In this document: positions 41,694 to 50,988 of the stretch, piece by piece
How positions within the stretch are numbered: the first letter of the stretch is position 1
How the letters are laid out: every line of letters begins with the position of its first letter
Assembly: GCF_002240225.1 (NCBI RefSeq)
Contig: NZ_CP022584.1
Span: forward strand, 3,996,094 to 4,060,093
Direction: 5' to 3'
Length of the DNA stretch: 64,000 nt
DNA from: Paenibacillus physcomitrellae
Lineage (GTDB): Bacteria > Bacillota > Bacilli > Paenibacillales > Paenibacillaceae
Program-made: the position numbers and the translations under genes
Notes under the pieces: model-generated
Seen by the model: the letters and a program-made list of their open reading frames with translations, nothing else
What the model was told of the DNA's origin: nothing
Database searches by the model: none

Positions 41694-42413
41694 ATGAGCA
41701 TGCCTAAGCCTAACCTTCCCGAAGAAATGGACTATGCCATGCCCACGCAAAATGTATTTTATGCCCGATATGAGGAATCCAAAACAGAGTCCAAAGCAGA
41801 TCCAGGACCCATGTATCACTTTGTGAAAAGGTTTCTGGACATTGTGCTTTCCTGTATCGGTCTGGTGCTGACCGCGCCGGTGTTCCTGATCGCAGCGATC
41901 TGCATCAAAGTAGAGGATCCGGGCGGCAAAGTATTTTTCAAGCAGACGCGGATCGGCAAGAATGAACGCCCTTTCGAAATGTATAAATTTAGATCCATGG
42001 TCTCGAACGCTGAAGAGATGAAGAAAGAGCTTATGAAATACAACGAGGTCAGCGGAGCCATGTTCAAGATGAAAAATGACCCCCGCATTACGCGCACCGG
42101 CCGCTTCCTGCGCAAGACGAGCATTGATGAGCTTCCCCAGCTCTGGAACGTGCTGCGCGGCAATATGAGCCTGGTGGGTCCGCGGCCTCCTCTGCCTGAT
42201 GAGGTAGCCCAATATACGGAATATCATAAGCAGCGGCTGAAGGTCATTCCTGGCTGCACGGGTTATTGGCAGGTTGGAGCGCGAAACAGCGTCGGTTTTG
42301 ATGAAATGGTGCAGATGGATCTGAAGTATATCAAGGACCGCTGCATCCGGCTGGATCTCAAAATCATCATGCAGACCGGCCTTAAAATCATTAACTCTAA
42401 AGATGCCTATTAA
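41694..42413 (+). CDS. Undecaprenyl-phosphate sugar phosphotransferase (priming glycosyltransferase)
   Basis: This 239-aa protein has one membrane segment (FLDIVLSCIGLVLTAPVFLI) and the catalytic C-terminal domain of the WbaP/WcaJ family: VFFKQTRIGKNERPFEMYKFRSM (split: QTRIGKNERPF; MYKFRSM), GRFLRKTSIDELPQLWNVL, MSLVGPRPPLP. It lacks the extra four N-terminal helices of long WbaP proteins, as do B. subtilis EpsL and similar enzymes. It transfers the first sugar-1-phosphate (often glucose or galactose) to undecaprenyl phosphate and so starts each repeat unit. Confidence 0.95.
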   Translation: MSMPKPNLPEEMDYAMPTQNVFYARYEESKTESKADPGPMYHFVKRFLDIVLSCIGLVLTAPVFLIAAICIKVEDPGGKVFFKQTRIGKNERPFEMYKFRSMVSNAEEMKKELMKYNEVSGAMFKMKNDPRITRTGRFLRKTSIDELPQLWNVLRGNMSLVGPRPPLPDEVAQYTEYHKQRLKVIPGCTGYWQVGARNSVGFDEMVQMDLKYIKDRCIRLDLKIIMQTGLKIINSKDAY

Positions 42414-42457
42414 TAAGCCTAACAGAAATGACGGGCGCACAGCAGGGAGGGATTTGG

Positions 42458-43393
42458 ATGCCTGACAGGAATGAACAACCAGCGCTTTCGATTATCATCT
42501 GCACCTACAACCGGGCTGCCCTGCTGCGCAAAACCCTGGAATCCCTGAAGGAGCTCCGGGGCGTGGAGCAGGCTGAAATTATCGTGGTGGACAACCGCTC
42601 CACGGACGATACCTGTGAGGTGGCCGGCCGGTTCGTGAAGCGCGGCGTCCTGCCGGCTCCCTGCCGTTACGTGTTTGAGTCTGTTCAAGGGCTGTCGGCG
42701 GCGCGAAATGCCGGAATTATGGCGGCACAAGCCGATCTGATTGCTTTTCTGGATGATGACGCCATCCCTTCGGCAGGCTGGCTCGAGGCTATTTTGACAA
42801 CTTTTGAGCAAAGACCCGAGGTAGACGCCATGGGCGGGAAAATCCATCCGCTGTTCGAAAGCGAACGCCCCGGCTGGCTGTCAGGACCATTCGAGCTCCC
42901 TTATACGATTGTGGATTTGGGGAATGCAGTAAGGGAGTATCCGCCCTCCATGCATCCTTATGGAGCGAATATGGCGATGCGCCGTAAGGTCTTTGATGAA
43001 GGGGGGTTCCCGCTGAAGCTGGGGCGCAAGGGCAATCTGCTGCTGTCCGGGGAAGAGACCTGGATCTTCGAGCAGATCCGCCGCTCGGGCGGTAAAACGA
43101 TCTACCACCCGGAGATGGAGGTGGAGCATTTTATTCCCTCCAGCCGGCTGAACAAGGAATGGATTATGAGGCGTTATTATTTTCAAGGCATTTCCAACGG
43201 GATGAAGCGGGATGGACTCGGTTCCACCTGCTATCTGCTTGGCAAAACGGCGGCCAAAGTGCTGTACGTATCCGTGAGCAGATGGTTTGCCCGGAATGAA
43301 ACCGCAAGACTGCTGAATCAATGCCGAATGGAGAGCATCCGCGGAACCCTGCATACCGTGCTGGGCCGCGGAGGGGAACCAGGGACTGAGTAA
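42458..43393 (+). CDS. Family 2 glycosyltransferase (EPS)
   Basis: This 311-aa GT-A enzyme has LSIIICTYNRAALLRKTL at its N-terminus, the nucleotide-sugar-binding DDDA motif (LIAFLDDDAIPS) and the acceptor region GEETWIFEQIRRSGGK. No membrane segment is clear. ATG at 42458 follows AGGGAGGG. It adds one sugar to the lipid-linked repeat unit; donor unknown. Confidence 0.92.
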   Translation: MPDRNEQPALSIIICTYNRAALLRKTLESLKELRGVEQAEIIVVDNRSTDDTCEVAGRFVKRGVLPAPCRYVFESVQGLSAARNAGIMAAQADLIAFLDDDAIPSAGWLEAILTTFEQRPEVDAMGGKIHPLFESERPGWLSGPFELPYTIVDLGNAVREYPPSMHPYGANMAMRRKVFDEGGFPLKLGRKGNLLLSGEETWIFEQIRRSGGKTIYHPEMEVEHFIPSSRLNKEWIMRRYYFQGISNGMKRDGLGSTCYLLGKTAAKVLYVSVSRWFARNETARLLNQCRMESIRGTLHTVLGRGGEPGTE

Positions 43394-43410
43394 AGGTGGG
43401 GAGTTGGACG

Positions 43411-44751
43411 ATGATTAACGAATGGTGGGCAGGAAGACGGAATATGTATCCGGTAGGCGCAGGAGTCATTGTCCTCCTGTCAGCCCTGCTGCTCGGCGGC
43501 GGTGTCATTTATCAGCCCGGAGCCTGTGCAGCGCTTGCCGTTCTGGTTCTCCTGCTGGCGTTTACAATCCGGCATCCTCATCGCATCAGCTATCTGGTCC
43601 TGCTTTCAACGGCTTTGTCCGTTGATTACCTTTACAGCGGCTCGCTGTTTGGCATTGAAATTTTATCGCTGTACAAATTGGCGATTCTGGCGCTGCTGGT
43701 GCCTTGTATTTTGATTTATGGCATTTCGCTGAAATTCATATACCCGGTACTGGCGCTGTTTGCGCTGCTGGTCATTACCTTCTTTTTCTCCACTTGGCTG
43801 CCGCAGCTAACGGCATCGATTGCGATTAAGTCGTTTATCGGACTTTCACTGCCGTTTGTATTCCTGCTTATTAAATGGAGGAAAGAAGTAGCCGAGCGGC
43901 AGATGAAGATCATTTGCCTGCTTCCCATCGTAAGCGTCGGCGTCGGCGCCATGCTGCAGCTGCTTCATCTGCACGAGCTGCTGGACGTCGAATTCACGGG
44001 AGCGGTTCGGCTGCAGGGCGCCAACATTCCGCCGCATCTTGCCATGCTGTCGTTTCTCGGCACTGCGGTTCCTTTTGTAGAGCTGAAGCGGGGCGGAGCG
44101 AACCCGAAATTTCTATACGCTGTGATGGCGGTTAATTTCGGGATTTTGATTGCGACAGGCACCCGGGGGCCGATTCTGGCGCTGGTCTTCCTGGCGCTCT
44201 ATTATTTCTACGATTTGGCGCGGGAATATTTGAAAGGCAAAGCCCAGCTGATCATTCCCCTGCTCGGCGGCATAGCCGTGATTACCGCAGCTGCCGCGCT
44301 GCAGTGGGACAATATGAAGAAACGCTCCTTCGAGAGATCGACGGATGATGCCGTAGACCTCTCGGGGCGATCGGAAGCGTGGGTCTATTTCCTGAAACAG
44401 GTGGACGGCCATACGCTGGCGGGCAGGGGGCTGGGCTCCGTAACAGTAGCTAATGACGGCACCTTATTCGAAGGGTTTGTTGTCCCGCACAACGAGTATA
44501 TCCGGTTCTATGTAGATACCGGGTATGTCGGGGCGGTACTGCTGTTTCTGTCCCTCTTCATCATCTTCTGGAAGATTTACAAGGTGCTTCCGTCCGCCGT
44601 CAAGCCGTATTATCTCGGATTGATTCTGGCGTTCCTGATTTATTCATTCTCTGACAACACGCTTTCTACCGTGCAGTTCATTATTCCGTTCTGCTGGTAC
44701 CTAAACGGTCTGTACCGTTATTCCAGGCCCGGGTCAACCGATTCCTCTTAA
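43411..44751 (+). CDS. O-antigen ligase/Wzy-type membrane protein 1
   Basis: This 446-aa protein has about eleven membrane segments. A large outward loop before the last helices has SGRSEAWVYFLKQVDGHTLAGRGLGS and VVPHNEYIRFYVDTGYVG, the H-N-x-Y/F-L-type signature of the Wzy_C/O-antigen ligase family. It probably polymerises repeat units on the outer face of the membrane. A second protein of this kind is encoded at 46.1 kb; which one is the polymerase is not clear. Confidence 0.88.
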   Translation: MINEWWAGRRNMYPVGAGVIVLLSALLLGGGVIYQPGACAALAVLVLLLAFTIRHPHRISYLVLLSTALSVDYLYSGSLFGIEILSLYKLAILALLVPCILIYGISLKFIYPVLALFALLVITFFFSTWLPQLTASIAIKSFIGLSLPFVFLLIKWRKEVAERQMKIICLLPIVSVGVGAMLQLLHLHELLDVEFTGAVRLQGANIPPHLAMLSFLGTAVPFVELKRGGANPKFLYAVMAVNFGILIATGTRGPILALVFLALYYFYDLAREYLKGKAQLIIPLLGGIAVITAAAALQWDNMKKRSFERSTDDAVDLSGRSEAWVYFLKQVDGHTLAGRGLGSVTVANDGTLFEGFVVPHNEYIRFYVDTGYVGAVLLFLSLFIIFWKIYKVLPSAVKPYYLGLILAFLIYSFSDNTLSTVQFIIPFCWYLNGLYRYSRPGSTDSS

Positions 44752-44765
44752 AGAGAAGTGATACG

Positions 44766-45566
44766 ATGAGCCAAGTTAATCTGTTTGATGTCAATTTCAA
44801 TAACTACGATTTCGCTGATCTGCTGGATTACATCGACGATTCGATCCAGAACCGGAAACATTCCTATATCCTGACCTGCAACGTGGATCACCTGATCAAG
44901 CTGCGCAAGGATTCGGAGTTTAGAAACGTTTATTCGAAAGCAGGAGCCATCGTGGCCGACGGCATGCCGATTATATGGGCTTCGCGTCTGCTGGGCAGTC
45001 CGCTGAAACAGAAAGTATCGGGCTCGGACCTGTTTCACCGGCTCGGGAGCGATTTTGAGAAACGGAAGTACCGCTTGTTCTTCCTGGGCTCTGCCAGCGG
45101 AGTGCCGGAAATGGCGAGCCGCAATCTGAAACGGCAGTTCCCCGGCATTAACGTGGTCGGCTGTTATTCGCCGTCCTATGGCTTTGAGAAGAATCCGGAG
45201 GAGAACGAATATATCGTCCGCATGCTGATCGAAACCCGGCCGGACATCGTGTTCGTCGGCGTAGGAGCGCCCAAGCAGGAGAAATGGATTTACCGGAACT
45301 ACCTGGAATACCAGGCGCCGGTCTCCATCGGCGTGGGCGCCACCTTCGACTTTCTGTCCGGCTCCGTCAAACGGGCTCCCGATTTCATGCAGAAGACGGG
45401 CTTTGAATGGTTCTGGCGGCTTGCCCAGGAGCCGCGGCGGCTGTGGAAAAGATATCTGATTGACGATTCCCAGTTTGTGGCGCTGCTGATGAAGGAGTAT
45501 TTCAAACAGGGCAAACGGAGAAGGGAGGGAGCGGAGATGCTGAATTCCGCAGATGATCATGAGTAA
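44766..45566 (+). CDS. WecG/TagA/CpsF-family glycosyltransferase
   Basis: This 266-aa cytoplasmic or peripheral GT26 enzyme has YILTCNVDHLIKLRKD, the catalytic-region motif AGAIVADGMPIIWASRLLG, KVSGSDLFHRL, FFLGSASGVPEMA and FVGVGAPKQEKWIYRN. Family members transfer ManNAc or ManNAcA (wall teichoic acid or ECA) or other hexoses onto a lipid-linked sugar. It acts early in repeat-unit assembly. AAGAGAAG precedes the ATG, and the following VanZ-like gene overlaps by 14 bp. Confidence 0.93.
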   Translation: MSQVNLFDVNFNNYDFADLLDYIDDSIQNRKHSYILTCNVDHLIKLRKDSEFRNVYSKAGAIVADGMPIIWASRLLGSPLKQKVSGSDLFHRLGSDFEKRKYRLFFLGSASGVPEMASRNLKRQFPGINVVGCYSPSYGFEKNPEENEYIVRMLIETRPDIVFVGVGAPKQEKWIYRNYLEYQAPVSIGVGATFDFLSGSVKRAPDFMQKTGFEWFWRLAQEPRRLWKRYLIDDSQFVALLMKEYFKQGKRRREGAEMLNSADDHE

Positions 45567-46083
45567 GCCGGCCCGCATGCTGTGGCTGCCTGCAGCGGTC
45601 ATGCTGCTGATCTTCCTGTTCTCGTCCCAGTCCTATGAGCAGCAGACCATTAAGAAGCCGCTTGCGGACTGGCTGGGTAGCGGCAGCATCAACCGTCACC
45701 TCTCCGGCTTGACCATCCATTACGGGTCTCAAACGGTCGACGGTAAAACCGCAGGTTCGGCGGCGGTAGCCGAATTCCTGCTCCGCAAATGCGCTCATTT
45801 GCTGGAGTACAGCATTTTGGGATTCTGCCTGATTTGGGCGATCCAAGCTTTCCTTAAGCCGGGACTGCCGAAGGCGGCGGCGGCCGCGATTTTCACCAGT
45901 GCAGGTTATGCGGCTTTGGATGAATTCCATCAAATCTTCGTTAAGGACCGCGGGCCGCATCCGGAAGATGTGCTGCTGGATACGACCGGCGCTTTGATCG
46001 GGCTGCTGTGCTATATCGGCTGGAAGAAACGGAAAGCCGGACGGCTGAAAGGCGGATCTGGCGGAGACAGGAGGACGTTATGA
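45553..46083 (+). CDS. VanZ-like membrane protein
   Basis: This 176-aa protein has four predicted membrane segments and the VanZ-family C-terminal motif GYAALDEFHQIFVKDRGPHPEDVLLDTTGALIG (split here: ALDEFHQIF; RGPHPEDVLLDTTG). VanZ proteins give low-level teicoplanin resistance in enterococci, but most VanZ-like proteins have unknown roles. Here it is embedded in the EPS operon (overlaps of 14 and 4 bp with its neighbours), which points to a part in polymer export or attachment. The start may be the ATG at 45553 or at 45559. Confidence 0.88.
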   Translation: MIMSKPARMLWLPAAVMLLIFLFSSQSYEQQTIKKPLADWLGSGSINRHLSGLTIHYGSQTVDGKTAGSAAVAEFLLRKCAHLLEYSILGFCLIWAIQAFLKPGLPKAAAAAIFTSAGYAALDEFHQIFVKDRGPHPEDVLLDTTGALIGLLCYIGWKKRKAGRLKGGSGGDRRTL

Positions 46084-47612
46084 ATTCGATGGATTCCTTG
46101 ATTCGATATGTGCGATATATGCGAAGCCGGGATCAGGCCTTCTGGCTGGCAGCAGCCACCGGCGCTGCCTGCACACTGCTTCCTTTTGCCATCGGTTCGG
46201 TCAGCGCCAAGCTGAGTCCGGCTTTGAGCCAGCAGGGGCTGCTGCTTCTTCTGCTGCTGTTCCCGGCCTTTCTGCTCGCCTTAAACGGCTCGAAATATTT
46301 AGTGACCTATACCTTGTTTGTCTGGGCCATCGGTCCGGAAATCCGAAGAGTATCTGATTGGCTGGGCGGGGAATACACCTCTGTCTCCGTGCTTAGCCTG
46401 GCGCCGCTCCTGGCCAGCTCGATGACGATGATTCCGGTGCTCCGCGGTATCCACCGCATGGAGAAATCCGGCAGAAAGGTGCTGCTCTATTTCGGAGCCG
46501 CCCTTCTCTATGGAAGTGTAATCGGGCTCGCGAGGAACGGAACAAGCTTTGTGTACGACTTGGCCAATTATGCGATACCGATGCTGCTGCTGCCGTTTTT
46601 TGCAATCAGACGGTTCGGTTCGGCGGATGCGGACAACATCCTTTCCGGGTATGCCAACATCGCGGTGCTGGTGTCCGTGTACGGGATCATTCAGTATCTG
46701 GTTGTCCCGCCGTGGGACGCGTTCTGGATGAACCATGTGGAGATGAACTCCATCGGCCTGCCGGAACCTTTGGAAGTCAGGGTGTTCTCGACGCTTAATT
46801 CGCCGGGTCCTGCCGCCGGGTTTCTGGCCTGCGCTCTGGTGCCGATGGTGCTGGAGAAAAGGTGGAGAGGCAGCCTCGGCTGGATTGGCGTGCTGCTGGT
46901 CGCCTTCTGCCTGCTGACGACGCTGGTGCGGTCTTCCTGGCTCATGATTATCGTGATGCTGCTGGTCTACATTGCAACCTCCCCCTCCAAGCGGAAATGG
47001 AGGACGCTGCTCCAGCTTGCTGTTATCGCGCTTGTCCTGACCTGGGCGCTGCCCAAGCTGCCTGGCGCAGAAGGCTTGACGGCAAGGATGCAGACGCTGG
47101 GTTCCATTGAAGAAGACCACTCCTATAACGAGCGGCTGGACCTGCTGAACACGATGCTGCCGACGGTGCTTCACAACCCGGCCGGGCAGGGCATCGGCAG
47201 CGTCGGGACCGGAACCAAGCTGGGGAATGATGGCGAGCTTGGGGAATACGGCATTATGGATAATGGGTTTCTCGCCCTGCTGCTCACTTTCGGGATTGCA
47301 GGCGGACTTTGTTTCTTCGGAGCGCTGGGGCTTGTCGCCCGTTCGGTGATTGTCTCCGTACTGCGCAAGGGAGCGATGCAGCTGTATGCCAGATTAGCTT
47401 TGGCCGTATGGGCAGGGGCGGTGGCAAGTTTATTTTCGGACAACGGATTCCCCGGCCTGCGCGGCTACCTGATCTGGATGCTGATCGGCATCGGACTTGG
47501 AGTCAGTTCATCTGCAGCGGATCGAAAGGAGGAGAGCTATGGAGCAGTCCAACGTGAAGTCGTTCCCCGGCAGGAACGTATTCAGCACGTTCGGCCGATT
47601 CGCCAGAAGTAA
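46080..47612 (+). CDS. O-antigen ligase/Wzy-type membrane protein 2
   Basis: This 510-aa protein has about twelve membrane segments and a large outward loop (EEDHSYNERLDLLNTMLPTVLHNPAGQGIGSVGTG; split: HSYNERLDLL and GQGIGSVGTGTK) followed by MDNGFLALLLTFG, the family arrangement of Wzy_C proteins. The ATG at 46080 overlaps the VanZ-like stop and follows AGGAGG. Its end overlaps the flippase gene by 74 bp. Together with the 43.4-kb protein it gives the operon two polymerase/ligase candidates. Confidence 0.85.
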   Translation: MNSMDSLIRYVRYMRSRDQAFWLAAATGAACTLLPFAIGSVSAKLSPALSQQGLLLLLLLFPAFLLALNGSKYLVTYTLFVWAIGPEIRRVSDWLGGEYTSVSVLSLAPLLASSMTMIPVLRGIHRMEKSGRKVLLYFGAALLYGSVIGLARNGTSFVYDLANYAIPMLLLPFFAIRRFGSADADNILSGYANIAVLVSVYGIIQYLVVPPWDAFWMNHVEMNSIGLPEPLEVRVFSTLNSPGPAAGFLACALVPMVLEKRWRGSLGWIGVLLVAFCLLTTLVRSSWLMIIVMLLVYIATSPSKRKWRTLLQLAVIALVLTWALPKLPGAEGLTARMQTLGSIEEDHSYNERLDLLNTMLPTVLHNPAGQGIGSVGTGTKLGNDGELGEYGIMDNGFLALLLTFGIAGGLCFFGALGLVARSVIVSVLRKGAMQLYARLALAVWAGAVASLFSDNGFPGLRGYLIWMLIGIGLGVSSSAADRKEESYGAVQREVVPRQERIQHVRPIRQK

Positions 47613-48918
47613 AGCGCACAGCTCAGCGGCGCTTAAGACGATGTTCTTCAGCATCTTCATTCTGCTGATCAATATGCTGACCGGCGTTCTCACCGCCCGG
47701 TTCCTTGGACCTACGGGACGCGGTGAGCAGACGGCTATGGTGAACTGGTCGCAGTTCCTCGCCTTCTGCATGACCTTCGGAATTCCTTCGGCGCTGATTT
47801 ACAACGCCAAGAGGAGGTCGGAGCAGACCGGCGGATTATACGCGACAGCCCTACTGATGGGCATAGGTTTCGGCGGGGTTGCGATGGCAGTCGGCATTCT
47901 GGTGCTGCCGATGTGGCTAGATTCCTTTGATCGGGATGTGGTCCTGTTCTCTCAATGGTCTATGATTTTATGTCCCCTGATCGTCATCTCGCAGATCAAC
48001 AATGCGATTCTGCAGGTCAGGGACGAATACAGGCAGTACAACAGGCTTCGTTATCTGGTGCCGCTGACCACCCTGCTCATGCTGGTGGTTCTGATCCTCA
48101 CCGGTACGATGAATGCCCATACGTCGGCTATAGCTTACCTGCTGCCGGCTGTGCCGTTCTACATTGCAATGACGGTACGGATGCTCCGCATTTATGGCAG
48201 ACAGCTCAAGGTCAGTCTGGACAATTTCAAACGGCTGTTCACCTATGGATTAGGCTCTTACGGGAATGACCTGATGGGTCAGGTCTCCTTGTATATCGAC
48301 CAGATTCTGATTGCAGGTCTGCTGAATCCATCGGATTTGGGTCTTTATGCCGTTGCGGTCAGTCTGGCGAAGATGGTCAGCGTGTTCTCCAACTCCATTA
48401 TCGTGGTGCTGTTCCCTAAAGCGAGCGGTCTTGATAAGCAGGAGGCGGTGGACATTACTTTCCGTGCCTTCCGGATCAGCATGGCGGTCACACTGCTTGC
48501 ATCGCTTGCGCTGATGCTGATCGCGCCGTACGTATTGACCCTGCTGTACGGGGCCGAGTTCAAGGAGGCACTGTCCGTCTTCCGGCTGCTGCTGCTGCAG
48601 ACAGCGATTGGAGGAGGAACCATGGTGCTGGCTCAAGCCTTTATGGCCCTTGGCAGACCAAAGGTCGTTACCCTGCTTCAGGGGCTGGGACTGGCGCTCG
48701 TCGTGCCTATGCTGTTCCTTGTGGTTCCCCGTTTCGGTCTGGTCGGCGCCGGTTATGCGATGCTGGCTTCGGTGCTGATCCGCTTTATCTTCATTTTGTT
48801 TAACTTCAAATATACGCTCAAAATCAAAATTCCACCGCTTTGGGTGACCCGCGGGGACATTCAGTGGCTGCGGAAGACCATGTATTCCACACTGCGCAAA
48901 AAATCAGTGAACATGTAG
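47539..48918 (+). CDS. Wzx-type polysaccharide flippase (MOP superfamily)
   Basis: This 459-aa protein has about twelve to fourteen membrane segments. The N-terminal region (TGVLTARFLGPTGRGEQTAMVNW; split: VLTARFLGPTGRGE) and the motif GLGSYGNDLMGQVSLYIDQILIAG (split: YGNDLMGQ; SLYIDQILIAG) are typical of the polysaccharide biosynthesis exporter family. ATG at 47539 behind AAAGGAGG, inside the end of the preceding gene. It moves the lipid-linked repeat unit from the cytoplasmic to the outer face. Confidence 0.93.
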   Translation: MEQSNVKSFPGRNVFSTFGRFARSKAHSSAALKTMFFSIFILLINMLTGVLTARFLGPTGRGEQTAMVNWSQFLAFCMTFGIPSALIYNAKRRSEQTGGLYATALLMGIGFGGVAMAVGILVLPMWLDSFDRDVVLFSQWSMILCPLIVISQINNAILQVRDEYRQYNRLRYLVPLTTLLMLVVLILTGTMNAHTSAIAYLLPAVPFYIAMTVRMLRIYGRQLKVSLDNFKRLFTYGLGSYGNDLMGQVSLYIDQILIAGLLNPSDLGLYAVAVSLAKMVSVFSNSIIVVLFPKASGLDKQEAVDITFRAFRISMAVTLLASLALMLIAPYVLTLLYGAEFKEALSVFRLLLLQTAIGGGTMVLAQAFMALGRPKVVTLLQGLGLALVVPMLFLVVPRFGLVGAGYAMLASVLIRFIFILFNFKYTLKIKIPPLWVTRGDIQWLRKTMYSTLRKKSVNM

Positions 48919-48938
48919 AAAGGAGAGGGGAACACGCC

Positions 48939-49796
48939 ATGCATCCTAAGACTGTTGGTTCAAAGGAAAATCGGATATCCGTCGTCATCATCGCCCAGAA
49001 TGACGAACAGCGCATCCCAGATGCTGTTGCTTCATGCCGCTCATTTGCGGATGAAATTGTCGTTGTGGATGGAGGGAGTGAAGACGGCACAGTAGCCACC
49101 GCCGAAGCGCTGGGGTGCCGCGTGTATGAGAACGCTTGGCCCGGGTATGCCAAACAGCGGCAGTTCGGGGAGAATCAGGCTTCTTATGATTGGATTTTTG
49201 TCATCGATACGGATGAGGTGGTAGACACGAAGCTGGCCGCCGCCTTGATCAAGCTGAAACCCGAATTGACCGACCCCACAGCGGCTTATTCGGTTTACCG
49301 GATCGGAGACTTCCTGGGACGCTGGCTCGACAAGGGTGAGTATCTGGTACGCCTGTACAACCGCAGAGCCTACAAAATCTCGGATTCCCTTGTTCATGAG
49401 ATGCCTGACGTGGAAACCTCTAAGATCATAAAGCTGAACGGCGTTTTGTGGCATTACGGCTTCCGCAGCATTAACGACCATGTGAACCGCTTCAACAAAT
49501 ATACGGATCTGGAGGCACAGACGGCGCTGCGCGTACGCAAGCCGTTCCGGATCGTCAATCTGCTGTTCCGCCCGCCGGCCCGGTTTGTGCAGAAATATTT
49601 CCTTCACGGGCTGTACCGTAAGGGGGTAGCCGGGTTCGCCGTGGCGATCTTCTGGATGATGTACGAATTCCTGGCTTGCTTTAAACACTACGAGCTGACC
49701 TCGGCCCGCAAAAGGCTGGATCAGCATCAGCCTTCCAGCGCAAGAAAAGCAGCCGACCCGGAGAAGAAAGGGGAGACGAGTTATGCCGTACAATAA
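48939..49796 (+). CDS. Family 2 glycosyltransferase, WaaE/KdtX-like
   Basis: This 285-aa GT-A enzyme has ISVVIIAQNDEQRIPDAV, DEIVVVDGGSEDGTV and the DxD motif IFVIDTDEVV. KQRQFGENQASYDW is typical of the LPS core beta-glucosyltransferase-like branch (WaaE). A C-terminal hydrophobic stretch (YRKGVAGFAVAIFWMMYEFL) probably attaches it to the membrane. ATG at 48939 behind AAAGGAGAGGGG. It overlaps the next gene by 14 bp. Confidence 0.92.
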   Translation: MHPKTVGSKENRISVVIIAQNDEQRIPDAVASCRSFADEIVVVDGGSEDGTVATAEALGCRVYENAWPGYAKQRQFGENQASYDWIFVIDTDEVVDTKLAAALIKLKPELTDPTAAYSVYRIGDFLGRWLDKGEYLVRLYNRRAYKISDSLVHEMPDVETSKIIKLNGVLWHYGFRSINDHVNRFNKYTDLEAQTALRVRKPFRIVNLLFRPPARFVQKYFLHGLYRKGVAGFAVAIFWMMYEFLACFKHYELTSARKRLDQHQPSSARKAADPEKKGETSYAVQ

Positions 49797-50988
49797 TGAT
49801 CGCTTGAATGGCCCGAATGGCCTGAATATTATAACGACCGGCATGAGCTGGCCCACGGTTCAGCCGGGAGGATTAAACACTTATTTCAAAAATATTTGCG
49901 AGCAGCTGGCGGAGCGCAACCGCGTCCAGGCTCTGATTTACAGCGCCGAGAAGCCGGATGTCCGGGAGGGTCTGGATATTCATCTCGCCGGAGAACCGGG
50001 CATGACGGTCTGGAAGCGCAAGGATGCTTTTCAGCGGCTGGCTGCGGAGAGAATGGATCAGGGGCATGTCGATGTGCTTTACTCCCATTTTGCCCCTTAT
50101 GGGGTAGGTCCGGCGCTCGAAGCGAGGAAACGGGGCATTCCCGTCGTCATGACCTTTCACGGTCCGTGGAACGAAGAGATGAAGATCGAAGGCCGCGGTT
50201 TACAGCACCGGGTCAAGACCACAATTGCCAAAACGATTGAACGCAAGGCTTACCGCCTGGCCGACCACTTTATTGTGCTCAGCGAGACGTTCCAGGACAT
50301 TCTGCACCGCAATTACGGCGTCCCGCTCCACAAAATTTCCATTATTCCCGGAGCGGCGGATATTCACCGCTTTACACCGGCTCCGAACCGACTTGCCGTA
50401 CGGCGCCAGCTGAATCTGCCGGAAGGCGCAACTACGATCCTCACCGTGCGGCGCCTGGTGAACCGGATGGGGCTGCTGCAGCTGCTGGATGCGTGGAGAA
50501 GAGTTTCGGCCAAATTCCCGAACGCGATTCTCCTCATCGGGGGGCGTGGACCGCTGCGGGCGGAGCTTGAGAGCCGAATCGCCGATTACGGCCTGTCCAG
50601 CAAGGTGCGCCTGCTCGGCTATATTCCCGACGAAGAGCTGCCTGCCTATTATCAGGCGGCGGATATGTTCGTCGTACCGACCCAGGCCTTGGAGGGCTTT
50701 GGACTGATAACAGTTGAAGCTCTGGCTGCCGGACTGCCGGTCATGGCTACGCCGATCGGCGGCAACCGCGAAATTCTGAGCGCATTCCGGCCGGAGCTTT
50801 TGTTTAAAAGCGCGGACAGCGCCGATATCGCAGACGGACTGGTCCGGATGCTGGATAACCGCCGTCTGCTGCCGGACCGTGAGCAGTGCCGCAGCCATGT
50901 GCTGGAGAAGTATACCTGGGCCGGGGTAGCTGATCAGGTACAGGAACGATTCTATGAAGCGCTGAGAAAGGAGGCTGTGCCAGGATGA
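49783..50988 (+). CDS. Family 4 glycosyltransferase 1
   Basis: This 401-aa GT-B enzyme has the acceptor-domain segment MSWPTVQPGGLNTYFKNIC and the donor-domain signatures TVRRLVNRMGLLQLLDA, LLIGGRGPLRAEL and EGFGLITVEALAAGLPVMATPIGGNRE (the E-x7-E retaining GT4 motif is EGFGLITVE). It transfers a hexose from a nucleotide sugar, possibly GDP-mannose, given the manC gene downstream. It overlaps both neighbours (14 and 4 bp). Confidence 0.94.
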   Translation: MPYNNDRLNGPNGLNIITTGMSWPTVQPGGLNTYFKNICEQLAERNRVQALIYSAEKPDVREGLDIHLAGEPGMTVWKRKDAFQRLAAERMDQGHVDVLYSHFAPYGVGPALEARKRGIPVVMTFHGPWNEEMKIEGRGLQHRVKTTIAKTIERKAYRLADHFIVLSETFQDILHRNYGVPLHKISIIPGAADIHRFTPAPNRLAVRRQLNLPEGATTILTVRRLVNRMGLLQLLDAWRRVSAKFPNAILLIGGRGPLRAELESRIADYGLSSKVRLLGYIPDEELPAYYQAADMFVVPTQALEGFGLITVEALAAGLPVMATPIGGNREILSAFRPELLFKSADSADIADGLVRMLDNRRLLPDREQCRSHVLEKYTWAGVADQVQERFYEALRKEAVPG

